Shown here: positions 17,243 to 26,695 of the stretch, piece by piece | Numbering within the stretch: the stretch's first letter is position 1 | Layout: every line of letters starts with the position of its first letter | Assembly (NCBI GenBank): GCA_013416795.1 | Contig: RQSC01000033.1 | Coordinates: 284,109-348,108, forward strand | DNA from: Prasinococcaceae sp. CCMP 1430 | Taxonomy: Eukaryota > Prasinodermophyta > Palmophyllophyceae > Prasinococcales > Prasinococcaceae | Direction of reading: 5' to 3' | Length of the DNA stretch: 64,000 nt | Translations under genes and position numbers: made by a program | The notes under the pieces: generated by a model | What the model was told of the DNA's origin: nothing | Database searches by the model: none | What the model saw: the letters and a program-made list of their open reading frames with translations, nothing else

Positions 17243-20164
17243 CTACGCGAGCGCGGCCAAGTCGCACTGGAGCTCGGCGAGACGCGCCGCGCATTCCTCT
17301 GTCGTGCGTGCGCTTACCACGGGGACGCTCGCGGCGGTGGAAGAGTCGCAATCCGACGCGCACGCGTCTGGTGGCAGCCAGCCAGCGAGGATGAAGGAGT
17401 AGGCGGCGCCGTGAGCTTCAAGCGTTGTTGAAATGCCGTTTTCGTCGATGATTGAGGTAGTCGTGTTGGGGGCGCCAATCATCACTGTGCCGCAAGCACG
17501 AGGCGGAGCGTACGACAACGAAGGCGCCAGATACGTTAGCGGCGCTGGCGAGAACGATCTGCTACATCTACGGGACGAGCCAATCCCCCTTGGCAGGAGA
17601 TACATCAAGGGAACAAAAAACTCACCTGCGGTGCCGCTCGCAGCCACACTGCGACCAAAGTTCCCATCGTCTTCGCCGTCAGGGACGCTCATCGTTGCGA
17701 CCTGAGTCCATATGCCGCAGCTGCGGTGGAAGGCGTACGTGTTCGACTCTGCGGTTGCATTGGCCAGTGCTGGCGCGCCGAGCACGACGAGGTCATCGTA
17801 CAGGGCCGCCGATACCACCCGCTGCCCTGGCGCGGCATCAATGGGCACGAGGAGTGCCTGCTCGCTCCAGGTTCCGCCGACGCGAACGAAGACGACACCA
17901 CTGCCGACGCTGCCGCTGTCGTCGTCTGTGCTCCTGGATACAACTACGGCTGTGTCTCCATCGAGTGCCACCTCAGCGAAGCCGCCGCCAGGCTCATCGT
18001 ATGCTTGGAGCAGCTTGTCCGTCTCGAGCCACCCGCCGTCCGGCATTCGATCGAACACGTACACCGCGCCACGCCCGTCGCGGTGAAAAGCGGACACCAC
18101 CATCGCAGTGTCTCCTGAAATTGCGGTCGAGAAGCCAAAGCTGTCGCCAGCCACAAGCTCGTCCATGGTCTCATCTGGGGGGCTGTAATCGAAACGCGGC
18201 GCGGGGGTCAGCTTCGCCGTCTGCTCCCACGCCCCAGTAACGTTGCTGCGTTCAAACACGTAGGCCGCCCCGCAGTCTTGACCCTCGGCGTCTTCCCCTT
18301 CTTCGTAAAGGAAGCCCTCGCACGCATGAGCGGCAGCGCCGATGACTGCCGTGTTACCGTCGATGCTCAAGCCCCACCCGAAGAGGGCGCCGGGCGTGGG
18401 GTCGTCGGGCCGGAGCACGGCCGTCTGGCTCCATGCTCCGGTGAGAGGGTCGCGCGCGTATGCGTACACGATGCCCGAGTCGGCAATGGTCGCACTGAAG
18501 TGGCTGTACGGGGCTCCAACGAGCGCGGTGTCTCCGGAGACGGCGACGGTCAGGCCAAATTCGTCGCCACTCTGAGTTTCGACAGGCTGCAGGCGGGTCA
18601 CCTCCTGCCACTGGCCGCTGAGCTGACGCTCGAAGATCCAGGCGGCGCCGGTCGAGTCGTCCTTGCCCCTTCCGCCGATGGCCGCGTAGTCACCGCTCAC
18701 TGCTGTGGCGACGCCGAAGTTGTCGTTGGCCTCGCGATCGTCGTGCAAAAGCTGGTCCCCGGTGACATCTGGGACAGGCCCCGACGTCGCGCTGGCGGCG
18801 TAGGCCGCAGCTTGCGCCGCCGCTAGCTCCGCAGTAAGCGCGGTCTCGTCCGCTTCGCATTCGGCGCATTCATTGACGAGTGATGGCAGCTCGTAGATGA
18901 ATGCCGTGCCATGGTCCGCTGTCCCTTCGTGGGTTGCGGTGGGGATTGCGATGACGGCAGTGTCGCCGGAGATCATTGCGCGGCGCATTGATTGCGGGTC
19001 GCCCTGGAGGTCCTGGGGCACTTCGAGCGTGGCGACCAGTGACCAGTTGCCACACGAGCGGTGGTACAGGTGCGCTGACTCCCACGGCGTGTCATCGTGG
19101 TACGTGTACCAGCCGTCGAAGAGTGCGAAGTCTCCGCTGATGCTGACAGAGCTGCCGTCTGATCGGATGGGGGTCGCGACCTCGGGCCATGCCGTGCCTT
19201 GCTTCGTGAATATGTGCGACGTGTTGATCCACGGGGTGCCGAACATCATCGTCTCCCCGCCGAGGTCGTCCAAGTCGAGGTGCTCGCCAAAGTGGCTCAG
19301 CCGCTGTCCCTCAAGATTGTAGGCTGCTTGGAACTTCTGCTGCTCGGCCCACTCCCCATCTGCGCCGCGCTCGAAAACGTAGGCGGCGCCTCGATTAAAG
19401 TCTTCACCCGCGCTGACGATGATCGCACGGTCACCGTATAGCTTGACGCCGAATCCCAGGCGGTCACCGGGCTTGATGTCACTGGTGGTGAGTTTCGCGG
19501 TCTGCGACCACTCGCCGTTCTCGTCCTGCTCAAAGACGAACACCGCGCCGCAAAGCTGGGCGCCCTCGGCCCACTCTTCGGCCGTCGGGTAATCCAAGTT
19601 GATCGGATCGTAGAAGACGGTGTCGACCCATGTCTCGTTGAAGCCCGCGGCGCCATCCTCGCAGTACATGTACGGTGCGCCGACCAACGCCGTGCCGTTG
19701 TGGATGTCCACGGCAAGGCCGAACCTCGAGCCCGCTGCGGCGACGTCCGACGTGAGGATGGCCGTCTGGGCGAAGGCTCCATCGGCGTCTTTTTCGAAGA
19801 CGACGGCGACGCCGACGAGGCTGCCCTCCTCGCCTGGGCTGAGGAAGGTCCTCGGCGCCCCGACAATGGCCGTCTTGGTGGCATCGTCCACGTTGACCCA
19901 CTGGCCGAGGCGATAGTCTTCGTCCACAGCGACCGGCAGCTCGATGCGGGTGGTCTCTTTGAAGAGGCCGTCGCTGGGATCGCGCTCGAATATCCACGCA
20001 AGCGCACCGCCCTCATCTGCGACGTCATGGTACTGGTCAGAGCCGAGGATCAGCAGATCCCCCGAGATCTCGATCCGGCCGCCGAACGATTCGAGCTCGG
20101 AGCCGTTTGCGTGCCACAGCTGCTGCACGTGCTGCAGCTTCGGCGTGCCGGCCGGCGGCGCCAC
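17243..20164 (-). CDS. FG-GAP double beta-propeller protein A (5' end incomplete)
   Basis: Secreted or surface protein of unknown ligand. Two exons on the minus strand (20164-17626 and 17484-17243) joined in phase 1, removing a 141-bp intron (ACCGCAG|GTGAGT … CACAG|TGATGATTGG). I count fourteen FG-GAP-type repeats (pattern FGxxVAxSGDTAVVGAP … GAAYVFER … GxWxxxAKL) in two sets of seven, separated by a CAECE-containing helix; the protein ends with CASDC and a short ECAARLAELQC helix. Blade 3 of each set carries a Cys-bounded loop and blade 6 a single CG(N/I)W Cys. No signal peptide is present: the reading frame begins abruptly at blade 1, next to a perfect palindrome and an N (20164-20254), so the true N-terminus is lost in the assembly. 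Paralogous to the gene at 22440-25565. Confidence 0.8.
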   Translation of the reverse strand: MAPPAGTPKLQHVQQLWHANGSELESFGGRIEISGDLLILGSDQYHDVADEGGALAWIFERDPSDGLFKETTRIELPVAVDEDYRLGQWVNVDDATKTAIVGAPRTFLSPGEEGSLVGVAVVFEKDADGAFAQTAILTSDVAAAGSRFGLAVDIHNGTALVGAPYMYCEDGAAGFNETWVDTVFYDPINLDYPTAEEWAEGAQLCGAVFVFEQDENGEWSQTAKLTTSDIKPGDRLGFGVKLYGDRAIIVSAGEDFNRGAAYVFERGADGEWAEQQKFQAAYNLEGQRLSHFGEHLDLDDLGGETMMFGTPWINTSHIFTKQGTAWPEVATPIRSDGSSVSISGDFALFDGWYTYHDDTPWESAHLYHRSCGNWSLVATLEVPQDLQGDPQSMRRAMISGDTAVIAIPTATHEGTADHGTAFIYELPSLVNECAECEADETALTAELAAAQAAAYAASATSGPVPDVTGDQLLHDDREANDNFGVATAVSGDYAAIGGRGKDDSTGAAWIFERQLSGQWQEVTRLQPVETQSGDEFGLTVAVSGDTALVGAPYSHFSATIADSGIVYAYARDPLTGAWSQTAVLRPDDPTPGALFGWGLSIDGNTAVIGAAAHACEGFLYEEGEDAEGQDCGAAYVFERSNVTGAWEQTAKLTPAPRFDYSPPDETMDELVAGDSFGFSTAISGDTAMVVSAFHRDGRGAVYVFDRMPDGGWLETDKLLQAYDEPGGGFAEVALDGDTAVVVSRSTDDDSGSVGSGVVFVRVGGTWSEQALLVPIDAAPGQRVVSAALYDDLVVLGAPALANATAESNTYAFHRSCGIWTQVATMSVPDGEDDGNFGRSVAASGTAGEFFVPLMYLLPRGIGSSRRCSRSFSPAPLTYLAPSLSYAPPRACGTVMIGAPNTTTSIIDENGISTTLEAHGAAYSFILAGWLPPDACASDCDSSTAASVPVVSARTTEECAARLAELQCDLAALA
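17485..17625 (-). other. Intron in FG-GAP gene A
   Basis: Donor GCAG|GTGAGT (minus strand) and acceptor CACAG|TGATG. It interrupts blade 14 (VAASGTA|VMIGAP); the paralogue at 22440-25565 has no intron at this place. Confidence 0.8.
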
Positions 20165-20254
20165 CCCGTGCGTGAGCTGCTTCTGCGCCCCCGCGGGCGC
20201 AGAAGCAGCTCACGCACGGGGGCGCAGAAGCAGCTCACGCACGGGGTGAGCTGN
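20164..20254. repeat. 26-27 bp perfect palindrome, extra direct copy and an N
   Basis: The arm at 20164-20190 is the exact reverse complement of 20195-20221 (loop of about 4 nt). The second arm is then repeated directly at 20221-20246 and the run ends at the N at 20254. This looks like an assembly or fold-back artefact rather than biology. It lies exactly at the broken 5' end of FG-GAP gene A. Confidence 0.9.
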
Positions 20255-20555
20255 CCAGCCCGGCACCGATGGCCCTGCACAGTCCCAGCAGTTGAGGCGT
20301 CCCGTCACCGCTGTCTGGCACACTGTTCGTGCTCTCGGCTGATTCGAGGCGGCCCGCAAGCGCCACAGACACCGCAGACATCACGGCAGTGCAACACGCC
20401 GTCGAGGTCTTGTCCAGTGCACGAGGCGACAAGCGCGGCCGTGCCCCAGAGAGGGCCCCAGATGGTGGCGTGCGCGGATCTCGCCGAGAACTCACCTCGG
20501 ATCCGCCGGCGGTCGCTTCAGCGCGGCGCGCAGGAGCTGGTGCAGCCGCGTTCAT
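20255..20555 (-). pseudogene. Possible orphan gene fragment cut by the assembly join
   Basis: On the minus strand an ATG at 20555 opens a 20-codon exon (MNAAAPAPARRAEATAGGSE) ending in a good donor GAG|GTGAGT. After a short gap, the frame from about 20430 reads ACCTAVMSAVSVALAGRL and SVPDSGDGTPQLLGLCRA straight into the N at 20254. It has no signal peptide and does not resemble the start of the paralogous FG-GAP protein. It may be a truncated unrelated gene or spurious. Not recognised. Confidence 0.25.
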
Positions 20556-21082
20556 GGCCACCATCGGATGCTCCGCGTGGCGCGCGCGCGCGCGCAGCAC
20601 GCCGGGCGCGAGAGAGAGGCGAGCCTCCGCTCTCACCCCCACCACCCCTCACCCCCCCCTCCTCGCCGCGAAGGCCTTCGATGGCGCGGGGCGCCGCCGA
20701 CACGTCAGTGGCGTGTGTCGCACACGTGCGTTCCACCGTCGGAGTTCGCTGGCGTCGCGCTACTGCGACACGCGGGTTACGAACTGTGTGCGTCATGATG
20801 AATGGCATGCAGACTGGTCTCTGTTCCGTAACTGTCTCGTGACCGGTGCTGCAATTGGCTGCGCTGGCCAAGAGTGCGCAGCGCGTGCTGCTGCAGGCGC
20901 CAGGACGGTGTGCCACGCGCCGTGCACGCGCCGCGCCGCGCGCCGCATCTCATGCCACACCGCGCGCGCTGCGCGAATGGCGGCGGCGGCCGTTGCCGCG
21001 TCCGTCGGCATTGACGGCGGCAGCGCACGCACGCGGTCCTCGAGGCGTCCGTCACGCGCCGGCCGGACGCCCCGCGCGAGCC
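20556..21082. promoter_or_regulatory. Spacer upstream of the methyltransferase gene
   Basis: About 530 bp without a supported gene. A locally less GC-rich patch at 20760-20840 (CGTCATGATGAATGGCATGC) is the only distinctive part. Confidence 0.35.
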
Positions 21083-22283
21083 ATGGCGGCGCAGGGCACC
21101 GCGTCAGGTGAGGGGAGGAGGGCATCCCAGATAGATGATCAGATGCCACACCGTAGCTTTGTGTCCTACTCTCATGACGCGGTGCTAACTGAGCGCTTCC
21201 TTTCTACGTCCGTGCAGCAGACGCGGTCACCGCCCTCAAGGGCGTGCCGGAGACGATGCTTTGGCCTCTGTGGAACCGCGCGGCCGAGACAAAGCGCCGC
21301 GATGCACTCCTGGAGGATCGCTGGGCGGTGTCGCTGGTCGACGAGCTGGCGACCGTCTACGACTTCGAGGCCAGTTTCGGGAAGCCGCGCCCGACCTTCC
21401 ACGGCATCCGCGCTAGGGTGTGCGACGACCTAGTGAAGGCGCACGCAAAGAAACATGGAGAACGCGCCATGGTCGTGGCGCTAGGAGAGGGCGTCGACAC
21501 TTCTCGGCTGCGCACAGGCTTCCCCGCTGAGAGTTGGACTAGCGTTGACCTGCCGGAGGTGCGTAGGGTCCAAGCCGTGTATGCGTGCTTCCCATGTCTC
21601 GCGCCCGTCTGTGAGTTGACAGCGGTCAGCTGACACTTGCCCAACGCCATTGCTTGCGGCTTGGCGGCCGTATGTGATTGAAGTCCATCGCCGCACGCGA
21701 AGCGCACGTCCCGGGCTCGAGCGAGGAGCGGCTCATCGCAAAGTCTGCCCTAGACTTCACTTGGATCGACGATCTCGCGTACGACGCCACGCGTGACGCG
21801 CCGCCGTTGATCACCGCGTGTGGTCTGCTCATGTACTTCGAGGAAGAACAGGTACGCATTGGCGCTCGTGGCTGCGCTCGCCAAACTGAGAGAAGGACGA
21901 GCACTGACCGAGCCAGCCACCGCCCAACTCCTGTGCCTGCTTGGGCCTTTATCGCGCAGGTTGTGTCCCTGCTACGCGAAATCAGCACCCGTCTTCCCGG
22001 CGCTGAGATCTTCTTCGATAGCATCCCGCCAAGGTTCTCGAAGCGAAGCCTCACCCCCAAAGGAGTGGTCGTTACCCCCACGTACAGTCTGCCGCCCATG
22101 CCCTTTGGTGTACGCGTCGTCGATCTGCCGGACTTTCTCAAGCGCAATGGCTGGACGCCAGTGAAGGTTCAAGATTATTCAGCGCCGTTTCCTTCGCGCC
22201 TGCGCTTTTACTGGTGGCTTGGCACTCTGGTGCCGCCCGTGCGCGCCGCGCTTGCCGGCTCCCTCGCGCACGCGCGCTGTTGA
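21083..22283 (+). CDS. PPM/LCM-family SAM-dependent methyltransferase
   Basis: Class I methyltransferase of the leucine-carboxyl-methyltransferase/O-methyltransferase family (COG3315-like), whose members methylate carboxyl or hydroxyl groups of small molecules or PP2A. Four exons (21083-21107, 21218-21558, 21684-21851, 21960-22283) give 285 aa with introns of only 108-125 bp. Landmarks: VPETMLWPLWNRAAETKR near the N-terminus (residues 17-34), the IRARVCDDLV helix, the SAM-binding loop VVALGEGVDTSRLR, the acidic SVDLPE at the end of the next strand, and LITACGLLMYFEEEQV corresponding to the family's 'AEGLLMYL' motif. The second half (SLLREISTRLPGAEIFFDSI, FYWWLGTL) is typical of bacterial-like members. 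The third acceptor (TTGAAG|TCC) was picked to give VDLPE|SIAARE. It sits between the two FG-GAP paralogues on the opposite strand. Substrate unknown. Confidence 0.83.
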
Positions 22284-22439
22284 GCGCCAGACCGATGAGC
22301 GCAGTCGAGACACAGCAAGAACGGAGTCGTACGGATGGCTTTAAAAGCAATGTTAATCGCGGCGCGGCTCGCCTGTTCAGGCACCGCTGCCATTTTTCGC
22401 ACACCATCATGGTCCGCTTTCGGCGCGTGCCACAGCGAG

Positions 22440-25400
22440 CTACGCAGCGAGCGCGTCCACCACGCACTGGAGGTTGGCAACGCGCTGCTCGCACGCTTCC
22501 ACAGTGTGCGGGGCGGCATCGACGGCCGTCGGGCAATCTGTTGCGCACGCATCCTCGGCCATGACATCGGCCGGCAGGTCGAAAACGTCCGCTGCTCCGT
22601 GCCCGGGCGCATCGGTGCCATCTTTGGCGGTGGCGTGATAGACAGCGCTGACGACGACCGTGCCATTGGAAAGGTCGACGGCGCGCCCGAACTCGTCGCC
22701 GAGAGGCTCGCTTGGAGGCGGGGAGAGCGTGGCAACGAGGTTCCATTCGCCGCAGTTGCGACGGAAGACGTATGCAGTGCCGGTCGCGTCGTCCTCCCAT
22801 ATGTTCTTCACAGATCCGATCACCACGAGATTGTCGGAGATGACCGCGCTGGTTCCAAACGTCTCATTCGCGGCTACGCCACCGATGGGGCTGAGCGTGG
22901 CCTGCTCGTACCAGGCCCCATCGATGCGCTGGTAGATATGTGCAAGACCCTCGCTTGCTGACCCGACCACGGCCGTGTCGCCGGAGATGTCGAGCGCCAC
23001 CCAGCTGGCGAAGCCACTCCCTTCGTTGCCGTACGAATGGGTGAGTTTCGCCTCCTCACGCCACTGGACAGTGCCGTTCTCGAGGCTCTCCCGTGCAAAC
23101 ACATACACTGCGCCGCGGCCATCCTGATTCCCCTCGGCTGCCACGAGCGCCAGATCTCCATCAATGGCAGTGTTGTGACCAAAAACGTCTCCGCCGGTGG
23201 CATCTGCAGGCCGCAGCACGGCTTCCTGCGCCCAGCCGCCGCCGTCCTCTTGGCGCACGTACACGTAAGCGACTCCACAGGCGAGGTCGAGCGCCTCCAA
23301 GTCTGGATTGTACTCCGAATAGTAGTCGTAAGAGATCTCGTGGGCTGTCTGGTTGAAGGGCACCCCCTCGCACGGCTGATTGTACGCCCCTATCACCACA
23401 GTGTCGCCCTGCACGGCGATACCGCCGCTGCCGCTCATGAGCGCGAAGGGCTCGAGGCCAGGCGGCTGTATCTTGGCAGTTTCGACCCACTCCCCTGCAT
23501 CCGTACGCTCGAACACGTACGCCGCGCCGGTGTTGACCAGGCTAGCATTGGGCCCGGCATCCTGGCGGTGTGCGCTGATCACAGCGATGTCGCCGTCAAG
23601 CGCCACGTACCCCGCAAAGCTGTCCCCAGCCTTTCCGTCGCTGGCCATCAGCTTGGCCACCTCTTCGAACGTGCCGTCGTCCTGCCTCTCGAAGACATAC
23701 GCGGCGCCCTGGAAGAGGTTCGTACCGAAGGCGCCCACAAGAATCGTGTTCCCGTCGTCTGAAGCGGCCACGCCGTGACCAAACGCGTCGTCGGCCGACC
23801 CATCTCCGTGGACGATGCGCTGAGCTTCGGATACTTCAAGGGGGTCGTCGACGTTCCCGGCAGCCATCTCGCTCTGGCGCGCAAGGAACTGCGCCTCAAA
23901 GTCTGCGTAGCTCTGCTCGCACTCGGCGCACAAGTTGGCGGGGGCCGACAGGCCAGCGAACAGGTACGCCGCGCCCTGTCCCTCGGCGTCAACTTCGTCG
24001 TTGTCGGCTCCGACGAGCGCATCTCTGCCGGAGAGACCGATGGCGCTCCCGAAAGTCTCGCCACCAGCGAGCTCGGGATCGGTCAGCACGGCCACCTCCG
24101 ACCACTCCCCACACACCCTGTGAAACACGTGCGCAGAGCCGGCAAAGCCGCCCTCGCGGTTCGCTCCGGGCACGCCGGTGGCGATCACGTCCCCATCCAG
24201 CAGCGTAAGATAGCCGAAAAAGTTGTTCTCGTGACCGTCGTGAGCGCGCAGCGTCGCCTGCTCGACCCAGGCGTCGCCGCGGCGAACGAGCACGACAATC
24301 TCGCCCTCGCGGCCCCACCCGTGGAAGTCGCCGCAGCAGCCGTAGCTCGAGCCCACGGCGAGGGTGTCTCCACTGAGAGCGACTGAGCCCTCCCCGAACT
24401 TGTGGAATTGGTCGCCCCCGCTGTGCAGAATCTTTGCCGTCTCGACGTACTCGCCGCCGTTGTCGGCCTGCTTCTCAAACACGTACAGCGCCCCGCGTTC
24501 GCTCGAGTATCCGGGCGCCGCAACCACGATCGTGCCATTCTCCACGGTCTGACCGAAGCCGAAGCGATCGTCGGTGGACGCGTCGCTCGCGACGAGCGTC
24601 TGCAGCAGCGCCCACTCGCCAGTGGCGGTGTCGCGCTCGTAGACATAAGCGCGGCCGCAGCGCTGCCCCTCTGGCACGCCCTCCAGGTCGCCGAACGTCA
24701 TGTTGGCCAGGTACGCGGCGTCCGTCTCCACGTCAGGGCAGGGGGTGTTGTACGCGCCAATGACGGCGGTCCCGTCGCGCAGAGCCATGCCCAGCCCAAA
24801 GTACGCGTATGGGCCCAGGTCGTCTGGCGCAAGCGTCGTGGTCAGCGACCACTCGCCAGTGGTTGGGTCCCTGTCGAAGACAACAACCGCACCGCTGTCC
24901 GTTGTCGCATTGTCGGCGTCGTAGTTGTACTTCGCTACAAGAGCAGAGTCACCATCAAGTGCGATGACGTCGCCGTACCGGTCGTCCGGTTGCGGGTCCG
25001 GCTGCGTGAGGGGCGTTGCGACGCCGAAGGTGCCGTCGACCTGGCGCTCGTACAGCCACGCTGTATCGATCAAACAGTCAGCCTCGATGCAGCGCGATCC
25101 GACGAGCGCGTGATCCGCCGTGATGACGGTGGCGGCGCCGAAGGCGTCGCCGGCGGAGTTGGTCGGGTGCAGCAGCCGCGTCGCGTTGCTGATGAAAGTG
25201 GGCGCGGTCTCGGCGCCGTCAGACTCGGCAGAGTCGCCGCCGGGCGAGCCAGCGGGCGGCGCACACGCCCCGCAGCTCTCGGGACAGATATCGTTGAGGG
25301 TTCCGCTGATTCCGGGACTGAAGCCCTGCGCGGCGTCGCTCGAGGAGAGGTCGGTATCGCAATCAATGCCTACAGACGCAGCCTGCGGCACCACCGCGCA

Positions 25401-25565
25401 GCCTCCCTGCGAGGCGAGCTGCTGAAATGCTTCGCCCTTGGCCGTCAGCTCGTCGGCGGTGAGGTCGACGCACGACGAGTCACCCGATTGAGCGAGTGCA
25501 TCGGAAGCGGAAACGGCGACGAGGGCCGCAACTGCGACGCAGGTGGACAGTGCTGGGAGGCGCAT
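22440..25565 (-). CDS. FG-GAP double beta-propeller protein B
   Basis: Secreted protein of 1041 aa, apparently intronless. Start chosen at the ATG that opens a clean signal peptide (MRLPALSTCVAVAALVAVSA). A small Cys module follows (CVDLTADEL … GIDCDTDLS … ICPESCGAC), then fourteen FG-GAP-type repeats in two sets of seven, consistent with two seven-bladed propellers like that of integrin alpha. A NLCAECE helix ends the first and EDACATDC plus a Cys-bounded helix ends the second. As in the paralogue at 17243-20164, blade 3 of each propeller has a Cys-flanked insertion (NTPCPDV … QRCGRAYVYER; NQPCEGV … LACGVAYVYVR) and blade 6 has a lone Cys (HRVCGEWSEVAVL; RRNCGEWNLVATL). No membrane anchor seen. 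Likely a cell-surface or extracellular interaction protein; ligand unknown. Confidence 0.88.
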   Translation of the reverse strand: MRLPALSTCVAVAALVAVSASDALAQSGDSSCVDLTADELTAKGEAFQQLASQGGCAVVPQAASVGIDCDTDLSSSDAAQGFSPGISGTLNDICPESCGACAPPAGSPGGDSAESDGAETAPTFISNATRLLHPTNSAGDAFGAATVITADHALVGSRCIEADCLIDTAWLYERQVDGTFGVATPLTQPDPQPDDRYGDVIALDGDSALVAKYNYDADNATTDSGAVVVFDRDPTTGEWSLTTTLAPDDLGPYAYFGLGMALRDGTAVIGAYNTPCPDVETDAAYLANMTFGDLEGVPEGQRCGRAYVYERDTATGEWALLQTLVASDASTDDRFGFGQTVENGTIVVAAPGYSSERGALYVFEKQADNGGEYVETAKILHSGGDQFHKFGEGSVALSGDTLAVGSSYGCCGDFHGWGREGEIVVLVRRGDAWVEQATLRAHDGHENNFFGYLTLLDGDVIATGVPGANREGGFAGSAHVFHRVCGEWSEVAVLTDPELAGGETFGSAIGLSGRDALVGADNDEVDAEGQGAAYLFAGLSAPANLCAECEQSYADFEAQFLARQSEMAAGNVDDPLEVSEAQRIVHGDGSADDAFGHGVAASDDGNTILVGAFGTNLFQGAAYVFERQDDGTFEEVAKLMASDGKAGDSFAGYVALDGDIAVISAHRQDAGPNASLVNTGAAYVFERTDAGEWVETAKIQPPGLEPFALMSGSGGIAVQGDTVVIGAYNQPCEGVPFNQTAHEISYDYYSEYNPDLEALDLACGVAYVYVRQEDGGGWAQEAVLRPADATGGDVFGHNTAIDGDLALVAAEGNQDGRGAVYVFARESLENGTVQWREEAKLTHSYGNEGSGFASWVALDISGDTAVVGSASEGLAHIYQRIDGAWYEQATLSPIGGVAANETFGTSAVISDNLVVIGSVKNIWEDDATGTAYVFRRNCGEWNLVATLSPPPSEPLGDEFGRAVDLSNGTVVVSAVYHATAKDGTDAPGHGAADVFDLPADVMAEDACATDCPTAVDAAPHTVEACEQRVANLQCVVDALAA

Positions 25566-26695
25566 CTTGCGTTGGTTGTCCTCGACTTGGATAATGCTGC
25601 TGCCGTCGCTGCGTGTGCGCGACGGAAGTGCACCTCGCCGCGCGAGCGCGACGCCCTCTGAGGGCCGCCGGCAGCTGGGCGCGTGTGGCGCCCGCGCCAG
25701 GGCCTGCGCGCGTGCGAGACGTCGCCTGAGCGGTGACTGCGTGTCGCGTGCGGGCATGGCGCACGCTGGAAGTGTGCACGTGGCAGTCATCCCACTGCGC
25801 GTGCCGCGCACGCGTGCCGACTCGTCGTGGGAGCGCACGCACGTTTTTGTGGTCGGGATAGATCGAATGTTTGCGTATCTATCCACATTTTTTGGTCCTC
25901 CACGTCAGCCAACATCGACCCGCGACACATTATCATCGCAGCGCGCGCGCCTTCGCCTCTCCCTTTTTCGAAGTTGCCGGAGCGCCTTCGAAACGCGCGC
26001 CGTTGCTGACGAGCTCGAGCCCCTCCCTCGAATCGGAATCCTCGCACGGTCGACAGGAGCCCTTTCGAGAGCACACTATCACTTCGTGCTTGGGCGGTGG
26101 TTGGACGGTTAGGCGACGCGGCGGCGTGTGCCGCACACACGCGCCGCTGGCCCGCGTGCAGCGCCACTTTTTGCGAACCCTGCTGCGATCGCGCGCGCGG
26201 CGCGTTTCGTCCCGTCAAAGGCGTCAGTGCTGGCTTTTGATGGCGCATGGCGCACTCCCGTGGCCACATGTGATTGCTTTTCACATATGTGTATGGCGAT
26301 GGGCGACTCATACAACAATTCGGGAATGTGATGCCACCAATGCCGGTTGCCAATGCCACCAACGGCACGACTGAACCTGTTGTGTTGGAAGCGATGATGT
26401 CGATCAAAGAGGATGTAGCCCCCCGCTGGTGAGGCGGTCCGCAGCTGACTCGGGCTGGTGCCCGCACACGGTCACGCGCCGGCGCCACAGCGCGCGCGGC
26501 CCCCCGCGCGGCCCGCCCGCGAACCGCCGGCCGCCGGCTGCCAGCGGCCCTGCGCGCCTGCGCCTCGGGGCGCCGCGCTGCGCGCTTTCGCTCGCTGAGG
26601 GGCGCTCTGGGCGAGGTGGTTGCCCAAAACGCTCGGCAAAACCACGGCCGCGCTGCCACACGTCGTCCGGGCCGTCGGACTTAGCTCCAGAGAGA
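25566..26695. promoter_or_regulatory. Long divergent promoter region
   Basis: 1.1 kb between FG-GAP gene B and the ferric-reductase-like gene. AT-richer islands lie at 25845-25945 (GTTTGCGTATCTATCCACATTTTTTGG) and 26260-26350 (TCACATATGTGTATGG). No telo-box, tRNA or gene seen. Confidence 0.4.
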
